Shown: positions 45,193 to 53,709, counted from the stretch's first letter. The stretch: DNA of 64,000 bases from Paracoccus methylovorus (GCF_016919705.1 NZ_CP070368.1:434001-498000); one strand, 5' to 3'. The notes: generated by a model not told the origin, from the sequence alone. Numbers and translations: made by a program.

Positions 45193-46817
45193 CCGTATTT
45201 TCCGTTCTGACCGCAGATCGATTTGAGCCGCTCCGTCTCGGTCGCTGTCCAACCTTCGGGGTCGGTGACCGAGATCCAGCCGTCGATATAGTCGTGGGCG
45301 TGATACGTATGGCCAAAGCCCGGCGGTGCCGAGGTCGAGACCAGCATGTCCACTGTCAGTTGCAGTTGTGTCACGACGGGCGTGAAGCTTAGCCGCGGCG
45401 AGACGTCGGGCGCCAGCGGCTCGCGCATCCATTCCGGCGCTCTCCACAGCGAGGTGGGGTCGTAGAACACGATCGGATCGCTGGCATATTGCAGGAACAG
45501 CATGCGCAACCGCCCCCATGGCCGGCCCGAGCGGTCTGGGGGCTGGAACTGGCTGGCATAGCGGATCACCTCGCTGTCATCCACTTCCGGTAGGACGAAG
45601 GGACTGCCGGGCAGGCGCGCTGCATTGGCCTGCCGCCATAGCGTCGAGGGGAAGGGTGGTCCGACCCAGAAAGCACCGTCGACTGGCTCATTCATCATCT
45701 GGAACGGGTTGAACGAGTGCATCGAGGACCACGCCCCCAGCGAAATCCCGTGCAGATACAGCCGGGGTCGTTGTTCTGCTGGCAGGTGGCGCCAGTGTTC
45801 ATAGACCAGGCGCATCAGGGCCGTTATCTGGTCAAGGCCGGCTTCGGTTTCAAATATCAGGGCCAGCGGACTCATCAAATAGGAATATTGCACCGCCACC
45901 GTCGCCACGTCTCCGCCATGGATGTATTCCAGCGCGTCGTAGCTGGCCGGGTCCATCCAGCCAGTGCCCGTGGGACTTGCCACCACCAGCACTTTGCGGT
46001 CGAAGGCCCCGACGCGCAGCATTTCGGCAAATGCCAGTTGCGCGCGGGCTTCAGGCTGTCTGTCCTGTGCAAGGCCGATATAGATCCGCAAGGGTTCCTT
46101 GGCCGGGCGGCCGGTAAAGGCCGAGATGGCAGAGGCGCGCGGCCCGCCCAGTACGAAATCCCGCCCCGGTTTGCCCATCAGGTCCCAGACGCTGTTCGAG
46201 ACTGCCGAACCCGATTGCCAGGGCTCGGTCGGCGGGGCGACGTTCGGATCGGTCAGGTGCTGGGCCGCGACAAACGAGCCGTCGGCGATGCGCATCGCTC
46301 CGTTCACCACTCCGTCGCGGGTCAGCGTCACCACGATCAGCGCCGCAAGCAACAGGCCCAGCACATTGGCGCTGCGCGCCGGGATATAGCGTGCCAGCCG
46401 CAACCGCAGCAGGTGGAACAGTGCCTCGATTGCCTTGCCGATCACGAAAAGCAGCAGAAACACCACGAGCGCCAGCAGCAGCATCTTGGCGGTGTTGTTA
46501 ACCTCCAGATCCGGCATGCCCATGCGGCTGCGGATGCTGTTTTGCCACACGCCCGACAAGATCACGCCGCGCCCGAACACCACCAGCACCGGCACGGCCA
46601 GCAGGGCATGGGCGATGCGCGCCGGCCGGCCCTTAAGCACCGGCAGCTCCAGCGCGCGCCACAGTGCCAGTACGAACTGGGTGATCACATAGCCCGCCGC
46701 CAGGGACCCCCCGACCAGCAGCCCCTGCATCAGCCAATCCCTCGGGATCAGCGAGGGCGTAAGCGACGCGGCGGCAAACACCAGTCCGACAAGCAGGGGT
46801 AGTACGGAAAAAATCAT
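45177..46817 (-). CDS. Membrane-bound alpha/beta hydrolase, PF10081 type (546 aa)
   Basis: Inner-membrane protein with an N-terminal multi-helix domain (at least four hydrophobic segments to about residue 170, starting VLPLLVGLVFAAASLTPSLIPRDWL). A C-terminal hydrolase domain follows, with YLHGISLGAWSS as the likely nucleophile elbow near residue 360. It matches the Abhydrolase_9 family with its dedicated N-terminal domain. Function and substrate are unknown. It lies between the degenerate deformylase (173 nt away) and the second hydrolase, which it overlaps by 16 nt. Confidence 0.87.
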   Translation of the reverse strand: MIFSVLPLLVGLVFAAASLTPSLIPRDWLMQGLLVGGSLAAGYVITQFVLALWRALELPVLKGRPARIAHALLAVPVLVVFGRGVILSGVWQNSIRSRMGMPDLEVNNTAKMLLLALVVFLLLFVIGKAIEALFHLLRLRLARYIPARSANVLGLLLAALIVVTLTRDGVVNGAMRIADGSFVAAQHLTDPNVAPPTEPWQSGSAVSNSVWDLMGKPGRDFVLGGPRASAISAFTGRPAKEPLRIYIGLAQDRQPEARAQLAFAEMLRVGAFDRKVLVVASPTGTGWMDPASYDALEYIHGGDVATVAVQYSYLMSPLALIFETEAGLDQITALMRLVYEHWRHLPAEQRPRLYLHGISLGAWSSMHSFNPFQMMNEPVDGAFWVGPPFPSTLWRQANAARLPGSPFVLPEVDDSEVIRYASQFQPPDRSGRPWGRLRMLFLQYASDPIVFYDPTSLWRAPEWMREPLAPDVSPRLSFTPVVTQLQLTVDMLVSTSAPPGFGHTYHAHDYIDGWISVTDPEGWTATETERLKSICGQNGKYGCENR

Positions 46818-46990
46818 GTCCTACCGTCTCGCTAGGCCCGCGCGACGGGCGGGCAGGTTTCAGCACGAACGGGACGCCCGGCGCGGCTGCGCGGGCACGG
46901 GGTCACCGAAGGCCGGTTTCCTTATGCGCCGTTCGCGTTCGAAGGTAGGCCGCTGCCGTGACAAAGAAAAGACTCAGGATCGCCGCAGTG

Positions 46991-47491
46991 TCAGGGGCGC
47001 GAAAGCTTGGCCGATCTCGCCACCAGCATCTTGCGGCGCAAGGGGGACAGGTGGTCGACATAAAGCTTGCCGTTGAGGTGGTCGATCTGGTGCTGGACCG
47101 AGGTCGCCCAAAGTCCCACGAAATCGCGATCCTCGACTTCGCCGTCGGCGTTCAGAAAACGGACGGTGACCGCGCGGGGCCGTTCGATCCGGGCAGAGAC
47201 GCCGGGAAGATTCGGGCTTGCCTCTTCATGGGGGCGCAACTGCACGCTGGCATGCAGCACCTCGGGGTTGGCCATGCGCACCGCCTGACCGCGCTTTTCC
47301 GAGGCATCGACAACCGCCAGCCGCTGCATGATGCCGATCTGCGGTGCGGCCAGACCGACCCCGGGCATCGCCTCCATCGTGGCGATCATGTCGTCCCAGA
47401 TCATCCGCACGGTTTCGGTGATCGCGGGCACCGGCTGGGCGGGCATATGCAGCCGGCGATCTGCATAGGGCAGGAAGAGGCGAATGGTCAT
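46991..47491 (-). CDS. Peptide deformylase-like protein with degenerate active site (166 aa)
   Basis: Deformylase paralogue in which motif 1 is intact (GVGLAAPQIG, residues 44-53). Motif 2, normally EGCLS with a metal-ligand Cys, reads EEASPNLPGVS (89-99) and has no Cys. Motif 3, normally HExDH, is HQIDH (134-138), with Gln in place of the catalytic Glu. Both His ligands remain. By family knowledge these changes should abolish or alter deformylase activity. The fold and C-terminal DHLSPLRRKMLVARSAKL are otherwise well kept, so it is probably under selection rather than decaying. Confidence 0.9.
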   Translation of the reverse strand: MTIRLFLPYADRRLHMPAQPVPAITETVRMIWDDMIATMEAMPGVGLAAPQIGIMQRLAVVDASEKRGQAVRMANPEVLHASVQLRPHEEASPNLPGVSARIERPRAVTVRFLNADGEVEDRDFVGLWATSVQHQIDHLNGKLYVDHLSPLRRKMLVARSAKLSRP

Positions 47492-47524
47492 CAGGCAGCC
47501 TTGGCAAGAATGCCGTCCCGGCTA

Positions 47525-47743
47525 TCACGGAGGCAGATAAAGGTAAATCCGCCCCGGGCTTTCCGACAGCCCGGCATCGTGCCGGACCTGCAAGGAGAAT
47601 CCTTGCCCAAGGGCTGACCAGATCTTGCGAAAACCCTCACCCCCGGTCAGGCTTGTAACAGATAGCCGCCCATCCATCCAAAAACCGGCGAGCAAGCACA
47701 GAAATGCGAACAGAACGGACAAAAGGCACCCCGGCAGCGTCAT
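47525..47743 (-). CDS. Possible small membrane or exported protein (72 aa)
   Basis: Open frame between two deformylase genes on the same strand, 35 nt after one and 33 nt before the next. The N-terminus is hydrophobic (CLLSVLFAFLCLLAGFWM) like a signal peptide or anchor; the rest shows no recognised domain. A GGGG stretch lies ahead of the ATG. Coding status is uncertain, resting mainly on position and the hydrophobic start. Confidence 0.4.
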   Translation of the reverse strand: MTLPGCLLSVLFAFLCLLAGFWMDGRLSVTSLTGGEGFRKIWSALGQGFSLQVRHDAGLSESPGRIYLYLPP

Positions 47744-47778
47744 CTGCCCCGGCTTAGCGGCAAATACCTAAGACAGGT

Positions 47779-48348
47779 TTAACGTGTGTCGGTATTTTCG
47801 GGATCTGGCAGCGAATCAAGGATCAGCCGGCCGTCAAGGTGATCCGCCTCGTGCTGGGCGATGCGTGCCTCGATCCCGGTCAGCGTCAGAAGCTGCAATG
47901 CACCGGTCAGGTCGAAACAGCGCATGGAAATCGTGGTTGCCCGCGTCATCGCCACCGGTAGGTCAGGGATCGACAGGCAACCCTCCTCGACCGTTTCGAC
48001 CTCGCCACCCATGGGGGCGATCTCGGGGTCCAGGACCACGCGCGGGCAGGGCGTGCCGGTTTTCCAGCCCGAATCCATAACGAAGATACGAAAGGTTTCG
48101 CCGATTTGCGGCGCGGCAAGGCCACGGCCCCCGGCGTCATACATGGTTGCCAGAAGGTCCGCTGCCAACCGTGAAACCTCGCTCCAGTCCAGCCGCCCGA
48201 CCGGGTTGCAGATGTGGCGCAGCGTCGGGTGGGGATGGATCAGGACAGGGCGGATATGCCCTTGTTCAGCCAGCCGCGCCAGATCGGGCCCTTGCGGGGC
48301 ATGCGCGATCTGTTCGTCCGACAGCGGTTCAGGCACGGGTGCGCTCAC
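47779..48348 (-). CDS. def: Peptide deformylase, second paralogue (189 aa)
   Basis: Metal hydrolase removing the formyl group from nascent peptides. Motifs are intact: GRGLAAPQIG, EEGCLSIP and QHEADHLDG. It carries an N-terminal extension of about 30 residues (PVPEPLSDEQIAHAPQGPDL) compared with the first paralogue and lacks the usual basic C-terminal helix. It overlaps the preceding deformylase gene by 20 nt. The substrate range may differ, but all catalytic residues are present. Confidence 0.93.
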   Translation of the reverse strand: MSAPVPEPLSDEQIAHAPQGPDLARLAEQGHIRPVLIHPHPTLRHICNPVGRLDWSEVSRLAADLLATMYDAGGRGLAAPQIGETFRIFVMDSGWKTGTPCPRVVLDPEIAPMGGEVETVEEGCLSIPDLPVAMTRATTISMRCFDLTGALQLLTLTGIEARIAQHEADHLDGRLILDSLPDPENTDTR

Positions 48349-48850
48349 GCTTCAGCTTGACCATCTTGCGGGTGATCATCTGCCGCTTGATCGGGCTGAG
48401 GTAGTCGATGAACAGCTTGCCGTCGAGGTGGTCGATCTCGTGCTGGGCACAGGTCGCCCATAGCCCCTCGAACTCGCGTTCATGCGTCTTGCCGTCGAGG
48501 CCCAGCCAGCGCACCCTGACCTCGGCCGGCCGGGTCACGTCGGCATATTGCTCGGGGATTGAAAGGCAGCCTTCCTCATAGGTGTTCAGCGCCTCCGAGG
48601 TCCAGGTGACCTCGGGGTTGACCATGACAAGCGGGGTGTGCGGCGCCTCGGGGTCCTTTTCGCAGTCCATGACGTAAAGACGCGACAGAACGCCCACCTG
48701 TGGTGCGGCCAGGCCAACGCCCGGCGCGTCATACATGGTGGCCAGCATGTCTGCTGCCAGGGTTTCGATCTCGGGCGTGATGCGGGCCACGGGCTCGCAT
48801 GGCTTTTTCAGCCGGGGATCGGGATGGAGAATGATATTGCGCAATGTCAT
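48329..48850 (-). CDS. def: Peptide deformylase, canonical (173 aa)
   Basis: Standard bacterial deformylase. Motif 1 is GVGLAAPQVG, motif 2 EEGCLSIPEQYADVTRP with the Cys ligand, and motif 3 QHEIDHLDGKLFIDYLSPIK. The basic C-terminal helix (RQMITRKMVKLKRERTRA) matches the ribosome-binding helix of type 1 enzymes. The start MTLRNIILHPDPRL is typical. It is the first gene of the deformylase-hydrolase-fmt run and is divergent from the patB-like gene across 75 nt. Confidence 0.97.
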   Translation of the reverse strand: MTLRNIILHPDPRLKKPCEPVARITPEIETLAADMLATMYDAPGVGLAAPQVGVLSRLYVMDCEKDPEAPHTPLVMVNPEVTWTSEALNTYEEGCLSIPEQYADVTRPAEVRVRWLGLDGKTHEREFEGLWATCAQHEIDHLDGKLFIDYLSPIKRQMITRKMVKLKRERTRA

Positions 48851-48925
48851 GCCCGTGATCTAGGGCAAGCCTTGGCCTTGCGCAACAAGCCGCTATGCTG
48901 CCTGCGAACGGAAAATGAGGGAACC

Positions 48926-50110
48926 ATGGCGCAACCCGACTTCGACGAGATCATCGACCGCACCGGCACCGCATGTTCGAAATGGGACGACATGCAGGCC
49001 ATCTATGGCGTCTCGCCCCAGGACGGCATTGCCATGTGGGTGGCGGACATGGATTTTCGGCCCCCCGCCGCGGTCCAGCGCGCGGTCGAGGGACTGACGA
49101 CACATGGCGTCTATGGCTATCCCGGCACGAACCGCGCCTATACCGAGGCGATCCGCTGGTGGATGGCGCATCGCCACGGCTGGGAAATCCAGCCCGAATG
49201 GATCCTGTCCGCGCATGGTCTGGTCAACGGTACCGCGGTTTGCGTCGATGCCTTTACCCAGCCGGGCGACCGGGTGATCGTCATGACTCCGGTCTATCAC
49301 GCTTTTGCCCGTGTCATCCGCGCCTCGGGGCGCGAGGTGGCCGAGTTTCCGCTGGCGATCCGGGACGGCCAGTATCGCATGGACTGGGAAAACTGGTCGC
49401 GCCTGCTGACGGGGCGCGAACGGATGCTGATCCTGTGTTCGCCCCACAACCCCGGCGGCCGGGTCTGGAGCGCCGAGGAACTGCGCGAGGTCGCGGATTT
49501 CTGCGCCGCCCATGACCTGATCCTGATTTCGGACGAGATTCACCACGATCTGGTCATGCCCGGCAGTCCGCGCCATTCGGTGCTGGCTACGGTCGCGCCC
49601 GACATGGTGCCGCGTCTGGTGACGCTGACTGCCGCGACCAAGACCTTCAACATCGCCGGCGCCCATATCGGCAACCTGATCGTGGCGGACGAGGGGCTGC
49701 GAAAGCGCCTGCAGGGCCGGCTGATGGCGCTGGGGATTTCGCCCGGGCTGTTCGGGCCGGACATGGTCGCCGCCGCCTATTCGCCCGAGGGCGCGGTCTG
49801 GGTCGATGCGCTGGTCGAATATCTGGACGGCAACCGGCGGCTGTTCGACGAAGGGGTGAATGCGATTTCGGGCATCCGCTCGATGTCCTTGCAGGCGACC
49901 TATCTGGCTTGGGTCGATTTTTCGGGCACAGGGATGGATCGGGCCGAGTTCACGCGCCGTGTCGAACAGGGCGCCCGTATCGCCGCGAACCACGGCGGCA
50001 CCTTCGGCTCCGGGGGCGAGGATTTCCTGCGCTTCAATATCGCCACCCCGCGTGCCCGCGTGGCCGAGGCCGTCGCGCGCCTGCAAGAGGCGTTCCGCGA
50101 CCTGCAATGA
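48926..50110 (+). CDS. patB: MalY/PatB-type PLP C-S lyase (394 aa)
   Basis: Fold-type I aminotransferase-like enzyme, probably a cystathionine beta-lyase or cysteine-S-conjugate lyase. Signature segments are KWDDM and MWVADMDFRPP at the N-terminus, YGYPGTNRAYTEAI, CSPHNPGGRVW, ISDEIHHDLV and the PLP-lysine motif TAATKTFNIAGAHIG. The ATG at 48926 has GAGGGA just upstream. Its stop overlaps the next start (ATGA). MalY-type regulatory function is possible but not shown. Confidence 0.92.
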   Translation: MAQPDFDEIIDRTGTACSKWDDMQAIYGVSPQDGIAMWVADMDFRPPAAVQRAVEGLTTHGVYGYPGTNRAYTEAIRWWMAHRHGWEIQPEWILSAHGLVNGTAVCVDAFTQPGDRVIVMTPVYHAFARVIRASGREVAEFPLAIRDGQYRMDWENWSRLLTGRERMLILCSPHNPGGRVWSAEELREVADFCAAHDLILISDEIHHDLVMPGSPRHSVLATVAPDMVPRLVTLTAATKTFNIAGAHIGNLIVADEGLRKRLQGRLMALGISPGLFGPDMVAAAYSPEGAVWVDALVEYLDGNRRLFDEGVNAISGIRSMSLQATYLAWVDFSGTGMDRAEFTRRVEQGARIAANHGGTFGSGGEDFLRFNIATPRARVAEAVARLQEAFRDLQ

Positions 50111-50742
50111 AACGGTTGGGCGGGCTTTTCTCGGCGCTTTGCCTTGTGGCGGCTTTATGGGCGCTGTGGCTGATATGGGCGCCGCAGCCCGCACCCGTCC
50201 AGCCCTCACGGCCTGCCGCCGAGGGCTGGCACTGGCCGCGTCTGCCCGAGTTTCGCCTGCCGCGCATCACCCTGCCGCCGATTTTCCAGCCTCCGCCGGT
50301 GCGGCCCGAAACCCCCATCGCCTCGCCGGTTCAGCGCATCCTGGTCGAAAAGGCGGCGCGCCGCATGACGGTTTATCAGGAAAACGGACCGCCCCGCACC
50401 TTCAGCATCGCCTTGGGTTTCTCGCCCGAGGGCGACAAGAGCCGCGAAGGCGACGGGCGCACCCCCGAGGGCATCTTTCGCATCGACCGGCTGAACCGGC
50501 AAAGCGCCTATCACCTGTCCATGGGCATCGACTATCCGCAGCCCCGGCACCGACAGGCGGCGCGTCAGGCCGGCATAAGCCCGGGCGGAGACATCATGAT
50601 CCATGGTCAGCCCAATCAGGTCCCGGACGGCTATCGGGTCAAGGGCGACTGGACCGCCGGTTGCATCGCCGTCACCAATGCCGAGGTCGAGGAAATCTTT
50701 GCCCATGCCGGCATCGGCACCGAGGTCGAGATCCGGCCCTGA
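50107..50742 (+). CDS. L,D-transpeptidase, YkuD family (211 aa)
   Basis: Periplasmic cross-linking or anchoring enzyme of the cell wall. An N-terminal membrane anchor (LFSALCLVAALWALWLIWA) is followed by a Pro/Arg-rich linker to about residue 75. The YkuD domain has MIHGQPN and the catalytic Cys in GDWTAGCIAVTN near residue 190. The start codon is coupled to patB by ATGA, which also fixes the start. Substrate peptides and partner proteins are unknown. Confidence 0.9.
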   Translation: MKRLGGLFSALCLVAALWALWLIWAPQPAPVQPSRPAAEGWHWPRLPEFRLPRITLPPIFQPPPVRPETPIASPVQRILVEKAARRMTVYQENGPPRTFSIALGFSPEGDKSREGDGRTPEGIFRIDRLNRQSAYHLSMGIDYPQPRHRQAARQAGISPGGDIMIHGQPNQVPDGYRVKGDWTAGCIAVTNAEVEEIFAHAGIGTEVEIRP

Positions 50743-50797
50743 GGGCCCGCCCCCGTGACGACTTGCCGCCGCCTTTGCCTAAGGATAAGGCAGGGCC

Positions 50798-52174
50798 ATG
50801 ACTTACAGCCGCTACGTCCCTCATCTGCGCGCGACGCTCGCGCTCGGCCTGCCTCTGGTTGGCAGCCATCTGGCCCGCATGGCCATTCACGTCACCGATA
50901 CCATCATGGTCGGCTGGTACGGGGTCGAGGAACTGGCCGCGCTGGTCATCGCGGTGTCTTTCTTCAACATCCTGTTCTTTCTTGGCATGGGCTTTGGAAT
51001 CGGGGTGATGGGGTTGATCGCGACCGCCATCGCGCGCGGCGACGAGGTCGAGGTGCGCCGCTCGGCTCGGATGGCGCTGTGGCTGTCGATTGCCTTTGCC
51101 GTGGCGGTCATTCCCGCGATGTGGCATTCCGAGCCGATCCTTCTGGCAATCGGACAAGAGCCAGTGGTGGCGCGGCTGGCGCAGGACTACCTGCGCATCG
51201 CCGGCTTCGGGCTGGTCGCGGTGCTGAGCCAACTGACGCTCAACAGCTATCTGGCCGCGATGGAGCGGCCGCATGTCGTGCTGTGGATCACTCTGGCCGG
51301 GCTGCCGTTGGTGATCGCGCTGAACTGGGTGCTGATCTTTGGCAATCTGGGTGCGCCGGCGCTGGGGGTTCGCGGCGCTGCCATTGCCGCCATTGCTGTG
51401 CAGTTTTCGCAGCTTCTGGCCATCGCGGCCTATGCCGCGTGGCTGCCCGTCGCGCGAAAATACCACCTGTTCCAAAGGTTCTGGCGTCCCGACTGGGCTG
51501 AGATGCGGACCGTGTTTCTGCTGGGTCTGCCCATCGGCCTGACCATGGTGGCCGAGGGCGGATTGTTCGTCGGCTCGAACGTGATGATGGGCTGGATCGG
51601 CACGCGCGAACTTGCGGCGCATGGCATCGCGCTGCAACTCGCCTCGATCACCTTCATGCTGCATCTGGGCATGTCGAATGCCGCGACCGTGCGCATCGGG
51701 CAGGCCCGGGGCCGGGGCGATGCGGTGGGGATGCGCGACGCGGGGATTACGGTAACGGCGGTCTCGGTGGTCATCGCCATGCTGGCGGTGGCGGTTTTCG
51801 AACTGTTCCCGCGCCAGCTGGTCGGCCTCTACCTGGATGCGGCCCACCCCGAGACTCCGGCGATTATCGGCATTGCGGCGGGACTTTTGTTCTATGCCGG
51901 GCTGTTTCAGTTGATGGATGCGATGCAGGTGATCGGGCTTGGGCTTTTGCGCGGGGTGCAAGATACCCGCATGCCGATGATCATCGCCGCCATCAGCTAT
52001 TGGCTGGTCGGGATGCCCGTGGCCTATGGGTTGGCCTTTCTGGCCGGAATCGGCCCGGCCGGCTTGTGGCTGGGTCTGGTTGCGGGGCTGACCTGTGCTG
52101 CGCTGCTGCTGATGCGGCGCTTTTGGCAAGGGCTCGCGCGCGGGGACTGGACCCGCATGTCGGCGGCAGTCTAA
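50798..52174 (+). CDS. MATE family efflux transporter, NorM-like (458 aa)
   Basis: Twelve-helix inner-membrane multidrug or metabolite exporter driven by Na+ or H+. The first helix (LRATLALGLPLVGSHLARM) and the repeat-start in the second half (EMRTVFLLGLPIGLTMVAEGG) mark the two MATE halves; VTDTIMVGWYG and GLLRGVQDTRMPMI are typical blocks. It is followed 31 nt later by the RAM-domain gene. Drug specificity cannot be read from sequence. Confidence 0.95.
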   Translation: MTYSRYVPHLRATLALGLPLVGSHLARMAIHVTDTIMVGWYGVEELAALVIAVSFFNILFFLGMGFGIGVMGLIATAIARGDEVEVRRSARMALWLSIAFAVAVIPAMWHSEPILLAIGQEPVVARLAQDYLRIAGFGLVAVLSQLTLNSYLAAMERPHVVLWITLAGLPLVIALNWVLIFGNLGAPALGVRGAAIAAIAVQFSQLLAIAAYAAWLPVARKYHLFQRFWRPDWAEMRTVFLLGLPIGLTMVAEGGLFVGSNVMMGWIGTRELAAHGIALQLASITFMLHLGMSNAATVRIGQARGRGDAVGMRDAGITVTAVSVVIAMLAVAVFELFPRQLVGLYLDAAHPETPAIIGIAAGLLFYAGLFQLMDAMQVIGLGLLRGVQDTRMPMIIAAISYWLVGMPVAYGLAFLAGIGPAGLWLGLVAGLTCAALLLMRRFWQGLARGDWTRMSAAV

Positions 52175-52205
52175 TCTGGTCCGGCAAGAGATCGAGAGGT
52201 TCCCG

Positions 52206-52442
52206 ATGCGCCCGGTTTTCGTTCAGTTCCGTTGTTCACCCGGCAAGACCTATGAGGTCGCCGATGCGATCTACGACCGCGAGATCGTGAGCGAGCTTTA
52301 CTCGACCTCGGGCGATTACGACCTGCTGGCCAAGGTCTATGTGCCCGAGGATCAGGATGTTGGACGCTACCTTTCCGACTCGCTGTTCGACATCCCGCAC
52401 ATCGTGCGAACGCTGACGACGATGACCTTCAAGGCATTCTAG
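52206..52442 (+). CDS. Stand-alone Lrp/AsnC ligand-binding (RAM) domain protein (78 aa)
   Basis: Contains only the alpha-beta effector and oligomerisation domain of Lrp-type regulators (RPVFVQFRCSPGKTYEVADAI ... YSTSGDYDLLAKVYV ... HIVRTLTTMTFKAF) and no helix-turn-helix. Such stand-alone domains bind amino acids in known cases. It may modulate full-length Lrp proteins such as the one at 53710-54192; that is inference. The start has GAGG upstream. A hairpin begins at its stop codon. Confidence 0.9.
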   Translation: MRPVFVQFRCSPGKTYEVADAIYDREIVSELYSTSGDYDLLAKVYVPEDQDVGRYLSDSLFDIPHIVRTLTTMTFKAF

Positions 52443-52473
52443 GGGCTCTGCCCCGTCGCGCGTGCCGCGCGAC
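52442..52473 (+). terminator. Double hairpin ahead of box copy E
   Basis: First stem GGGGC / GCCCC with loop TCT (52442-52454) begins on the last base of the stop codon. It is directly followed by a perfect 8-bp stem GTCGCGCG / CGCGCGAC with loop TGC (52455-52473). Confidence 0.65.
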
Positions 52474-52477
52474 TCCC

Positions 52478-52502
52478 CGGGATATTTGGGCACGAAAGAA
52501 GC
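52478..52502 (+). repeat. Intergenic TATTT-GAAGAAG box, copy E
   Basis: CGGGATATTTGGG plus CACGAAAGAAGC, with TATTT 9 nt after the double hairpin. Confidence 0.75.
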
Positions 52503-52556
52503 TTTGAGGACGGGACGCTCTTGCGCGTCTGGCGGGATTGCGGTTTCTGTGCTCGC

Positions 52557-53660
52557 ATGACTCGATTGCGTTTTACCCCGATTGCAGCCGCGCTGCCCGC
52601 GACGGTTCCCTTCACCGGCCCCGAGACGCTGGAGCGCCTACGCGGTGCGCCGTTCCGTGCCCGGCTGGGTGCTAATGAAAACGGCTTTGGCCCGTCTCCC
52701 CGGGCAATCGAGGCCATGGCGCGCGCGGCCGCGGAGGTCTGGAAATACGGCGATCCCGACAGCCATGACCTGCGCCATGCATTGGCAGGACATCACCGCG
52801 TGCAGCCAGAGAACGTGATGCTGGGGGAAGGGATCGACGGGCTTCTGGGCCTTTTGGTCCGGCTACTGGTTTCGCCGGGCGAGGTGGTGGTAACCTCGGA
52901 CGGCGCCTATCCGACCTTCAACTATCATGTCGCGGGTTTCGGTGGCCGGTTGCACAAGGTGCCTTACCGCGATCACGCCGAGGACCCCGATGCCCTGATC
53001 GCTGCGGCTAGCGAAACAGGGGCGCGGCTGGTCTACCTGGCCAATCCCGACAATCCCATGGGTAGTTGGCACGTTGGCATCAGGATCGAGGCCATGCTCG
53101 ACGATCTGCCATCGGGCAGCCTGCTGATTCTGGATGAAGCCTATGCCGAATTCGCGCCCGCAGAGGCGATTCCGCGGATAGATCCGCAAGATAGGCGGGT
53201 GATCCGCTTCCGCACCTTTTCCAAGGCTTACGCCATGGCGGGCGCGCGGATCGGCTACGCCATCGGCCCGGCAGAGCTGATTGCCGGATTCGACCGTATT
53301 CGGAACCATTTCGGTATCAACCGCATCGCCCAGATCGGCGTGTTGGCAGCGCTGGAGGATCAGGACTGGCTGGCCCATATCTGTGCTGCCACCGCTGCCG
53401 CCCGGAGCCGCATCGGAGATATCGCCCGCGCGAACGGTCTGGTTGCATTACCTTCGGCCACGAATTTCGTCGCGATCGATTGTGGCCGGGACGGCGCCTT
53501 TGCCCGCGCCTTGCTTGATGCGCTGGCGCTAGAGGGTATCTTCGTGCGCATGCCCGGTGTCGCGCCGATGGATCGCTGCATCCGTGTTTCCTGTGGGCCG
53601 GAGGCCGAGATGGATGCTTTCGCCGATGCGCTGCCCCGTGCGCTCAGGGCGCTGGCCTGA
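52557..53660 (+). CDS. HisC-like PLP aminotransferase (367 aa)
   Basis: Fold-type I aminotransferase related to histidinol-phosphate aminotransferase. Typical segments are ANENGFGPSPRAIEAM, YGDPDSHDLRHALA, LANPDNPMGSW, ILDEAYAEF and the PLP-lysine motif FSKAYAMAGARIGYAIG. The family acts on histidinol phosphate or aromatic amino acids; no his genes adjoin, so the substrate is open. The ATG at 52557 is chosen over an upstream TTG. It converges on the Lrp-type regulator. Confidence 0.88.
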   Translation: MTRLRFTPIAAALPATVPFTGPETLERLRGAPFRARLGANENGFGPSPRAIEAMARAAAEVWKYGDPDSHDLRHALAGHHRVQPENVMLGEGIDGLLGLLVRLLVSPGEVVVTSDGAYPTFNYHVAGFGGRLHKVPYRDHAEDPDALIAAASETGARLVYLANPDNPMGSWHVGIRIEAMLDDLPSGSLLILDEAYAEFAPAEAIPRIDPQDRRVIRFRTFSKAYAMAGARIGYAIGPAELIAGFDRIRNHFGINRIAQIGVLAALEDQDWLAHICAATAAARSRIGDIARANGLVALPSATNFVAIDCGRDGAFARALLDALALEGIFVRMPGVAPMDRCIRVSCGPEAEMDAFADALPRALRALA

Positions 53661-53663
53661 ACC

Positions 53664-53685
53664 TTTCTCTGTTGCTTAAATACCC
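53664..53685 (-). repeat. Intergenic TATTT-GAAGAAG box, copy F (degenerate)
   Basis: On the minus strand it reads GGGTATTTAAG plus CAACAGAGAAA. It lies in the 49-nt gap between two convergent genes. Confidence 0.55.
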
Positions 53686-53709
53686 ATAAAACCGCGCCAT
53701 ATGCGCCGC

